NCBI RefSeq assembly: GCF_001687585.2
Contig: NZ_CP016537.2
Location: 530,001-594,000, forward strand
Length of the DNA: 64,000 nucleotides
Source: Planococcus halocryophilus
Lineage (GTDB): Bacteria > Bacillota > Bacilli > Bacillales_A > Planococcaceae
Direction of reading: 5' to 3'
The notes under the pieces were generated by a model, which was given only the letters and a program-made list of their open reading frames with translations, did not search any database and was not told where the DNA came from. The translations under genes and the position numbers were made by a program. Below are positions 63,361 to 64,000 of the stretch, piece by piece (position 1 is the stretch's first letter; the number at the start of each line of letters is the position of its first letter).

Positions 63361-64000
63361 GAACGCTAGCACTGATTCGACGCATCATGCTGCAATTACT
63401 TCGTGACAAACGGACAATGGCTTTGCTGTTTTTTGCTCCATTAATTGTATTGACTTTAATGTATTTTTTCTTTAATGGCGAATCAGAAGACCCGAGACTC
63501 GCAGTTGTCGGAGGCAGTGAACCGCTCATGACGGCGATGGAAAACGCATCGATTGATGTGATTTCTTATGATGCAGCCGATAATCAAACCATCATTTCGG
63601 ACAACCTAGCAGGTTTGTTAGAAATAAAAGACGGCAGTTTCCAAGTGGTTTTGGAAAATAATGACCCAAGCACATCTCGTGCATTGCTAATGAAAATTAC
63701 TCAAATAGCAGCGATGCAAGGGGGCGGAAACGCACCGAGCGTAGAGACCGAATACATTTTTGGTGATGAAGATACGGCATTTTTTGATGTGCTCGGACCG
63801 ATACTAGTCGGCTTTTTCGTGTTCTTCTTTGTTTTTCTCATTTCAGGAATTGGCTTATTAAAAGAACGCGTATCGGGAACGTTGGAGCGGTTATTAGCGA
63901 CTCCGATCCGTCGCTGGGAAATTGTTATGGCTTACTTAACGGGCTTCGGCATTTTTGCGATTATCCAAACCATTATCGTCGTATTTTACTCGATCCAAGT
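63357..64000 (+). CDS. ABC-2 type exporter permease (5' part, cut by window end)
   Basis: The reading frame starts at ATG 63357 and stays open to the window end (214 codons shown). It begins with a basic segment and a membrane helix (ALLFFAPLIVLTLMYFFF, about residues 22-39), then a large extracellular domain and two or more membrane helices (LVGFFVFFFVFLISG, with the KERVSGTLERLLATPIRRWE loop typical of ABC-2 permeases). It is the membrane partner of the ATPase just upstream. Confidence 0.92.
   Translation, partial: MRTLALIRRIMLQLLRDKRTMALLFFAPLIVLTLMYFFFNGESEDPRLAVVGGSEPLMTAMENASIDVISYDAADNQTIISDNLAGLLEIKDGSFQVVLENNDPSTSRALLMKITQIAAMQGGGNAPSVETEYIFGDEDTAFFDVLGPILVGFFVFFFVFLISGIGLLKERVSGTLERLLATPIRRWEIVMAYLTGFGIFAIIQTIIVVFYSIQ

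Overview
The window is a low-GC Gram-positive chromosome segment, most likely from the Planococcaceae (Planococcus or a close relative). The evidence is gene order and protein character: rRNA-tRNA, then the t6A genes, an ABC-F ATPase, rex, tatA-tatC, a CPBP protease and groES-groEL follow the Bacillus subtilis ydiB-to-groEL order (moaC is missing between the ABC-F gene and rex). A CIRCE operator, cre sites, an S-box riboswitch and frequent TTG/GTG starts also fit Bacillales. I saw no insertion sequence, phage, CRISPR array or plasmid gene. The genus is inference; the sequence itself supports only the order/family level.

Layout. 1-500: end of an rRNA operon (23S 3' end, 5S, tRNA-Asp). 600-3208: tsaE-tsaB-rimI-tsaD. 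3271-3586: an AT-rich gap with a DnaA-box cluster. 3587-10323: housekeeping block (ABC-F, Rex, Tat, CPBP protease, GroESL). 10468-21428: single genes (flavin monooxygenase, DHA2 efflux pump, an unusual BCCT transporter, DegV, thioredoxin-like protein, GGDEF protein, Dus, MarR, CarD-like). 22248-31338: a sugar-uptake and sensing locus with a ChvE/GguA/GguB-type ABC transporter, a membrane-anchored sugar-binding sensor, a LytS/YesM kinase, a YesN-type AraC regulator and a second, XylF-type binding protein. 32595-38049: SAM riboswitch, yitJ and metH. 38237-44684: MsrAB, two flavin enzymes, a zinc-independent MDR reductase and a Ktr-type potassium channel subunit. 44873-48328: a TRAP-TAXI transporter. 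49574-55235: an N-acetylglucosamine operon (PTS IICBA, nagA, nagB, nagR, an HPr gene, a SIS-domain protein) behind a NagR-type operator. 55743-61789: surface and metal-associated genes (DUF1541 lipoprotein, BNR lipoprotein with its own two-component system, carotenoid-desaturase-like enzyme, Csp3-like cysteine-rich protein, SHOCT protein). 61992-64000: an acetyltransferase and the start of an ABC-2 exporter operon cut by the window edge.

The most unusual signal is not a gene. Two long non-coding arrays (48749-49395 and 55248-55674) are built from about 20-bp modules with a TACGCRCGGT core, six modules forming a 121- or 120-bp higher-order unit. Both end in the same roughly 52-bp block, a GCACGGCAG hairpin plus a G-rich tract. 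They lie in opposite orientation with the hairpin ends facing inward, so they bracket the whole GlcNAc operon like a composite element. A third, unrelated array at 40811-40903 repeats GACAGTAT five times every 20-21 bp. All three share a spacing of about two helical turns.
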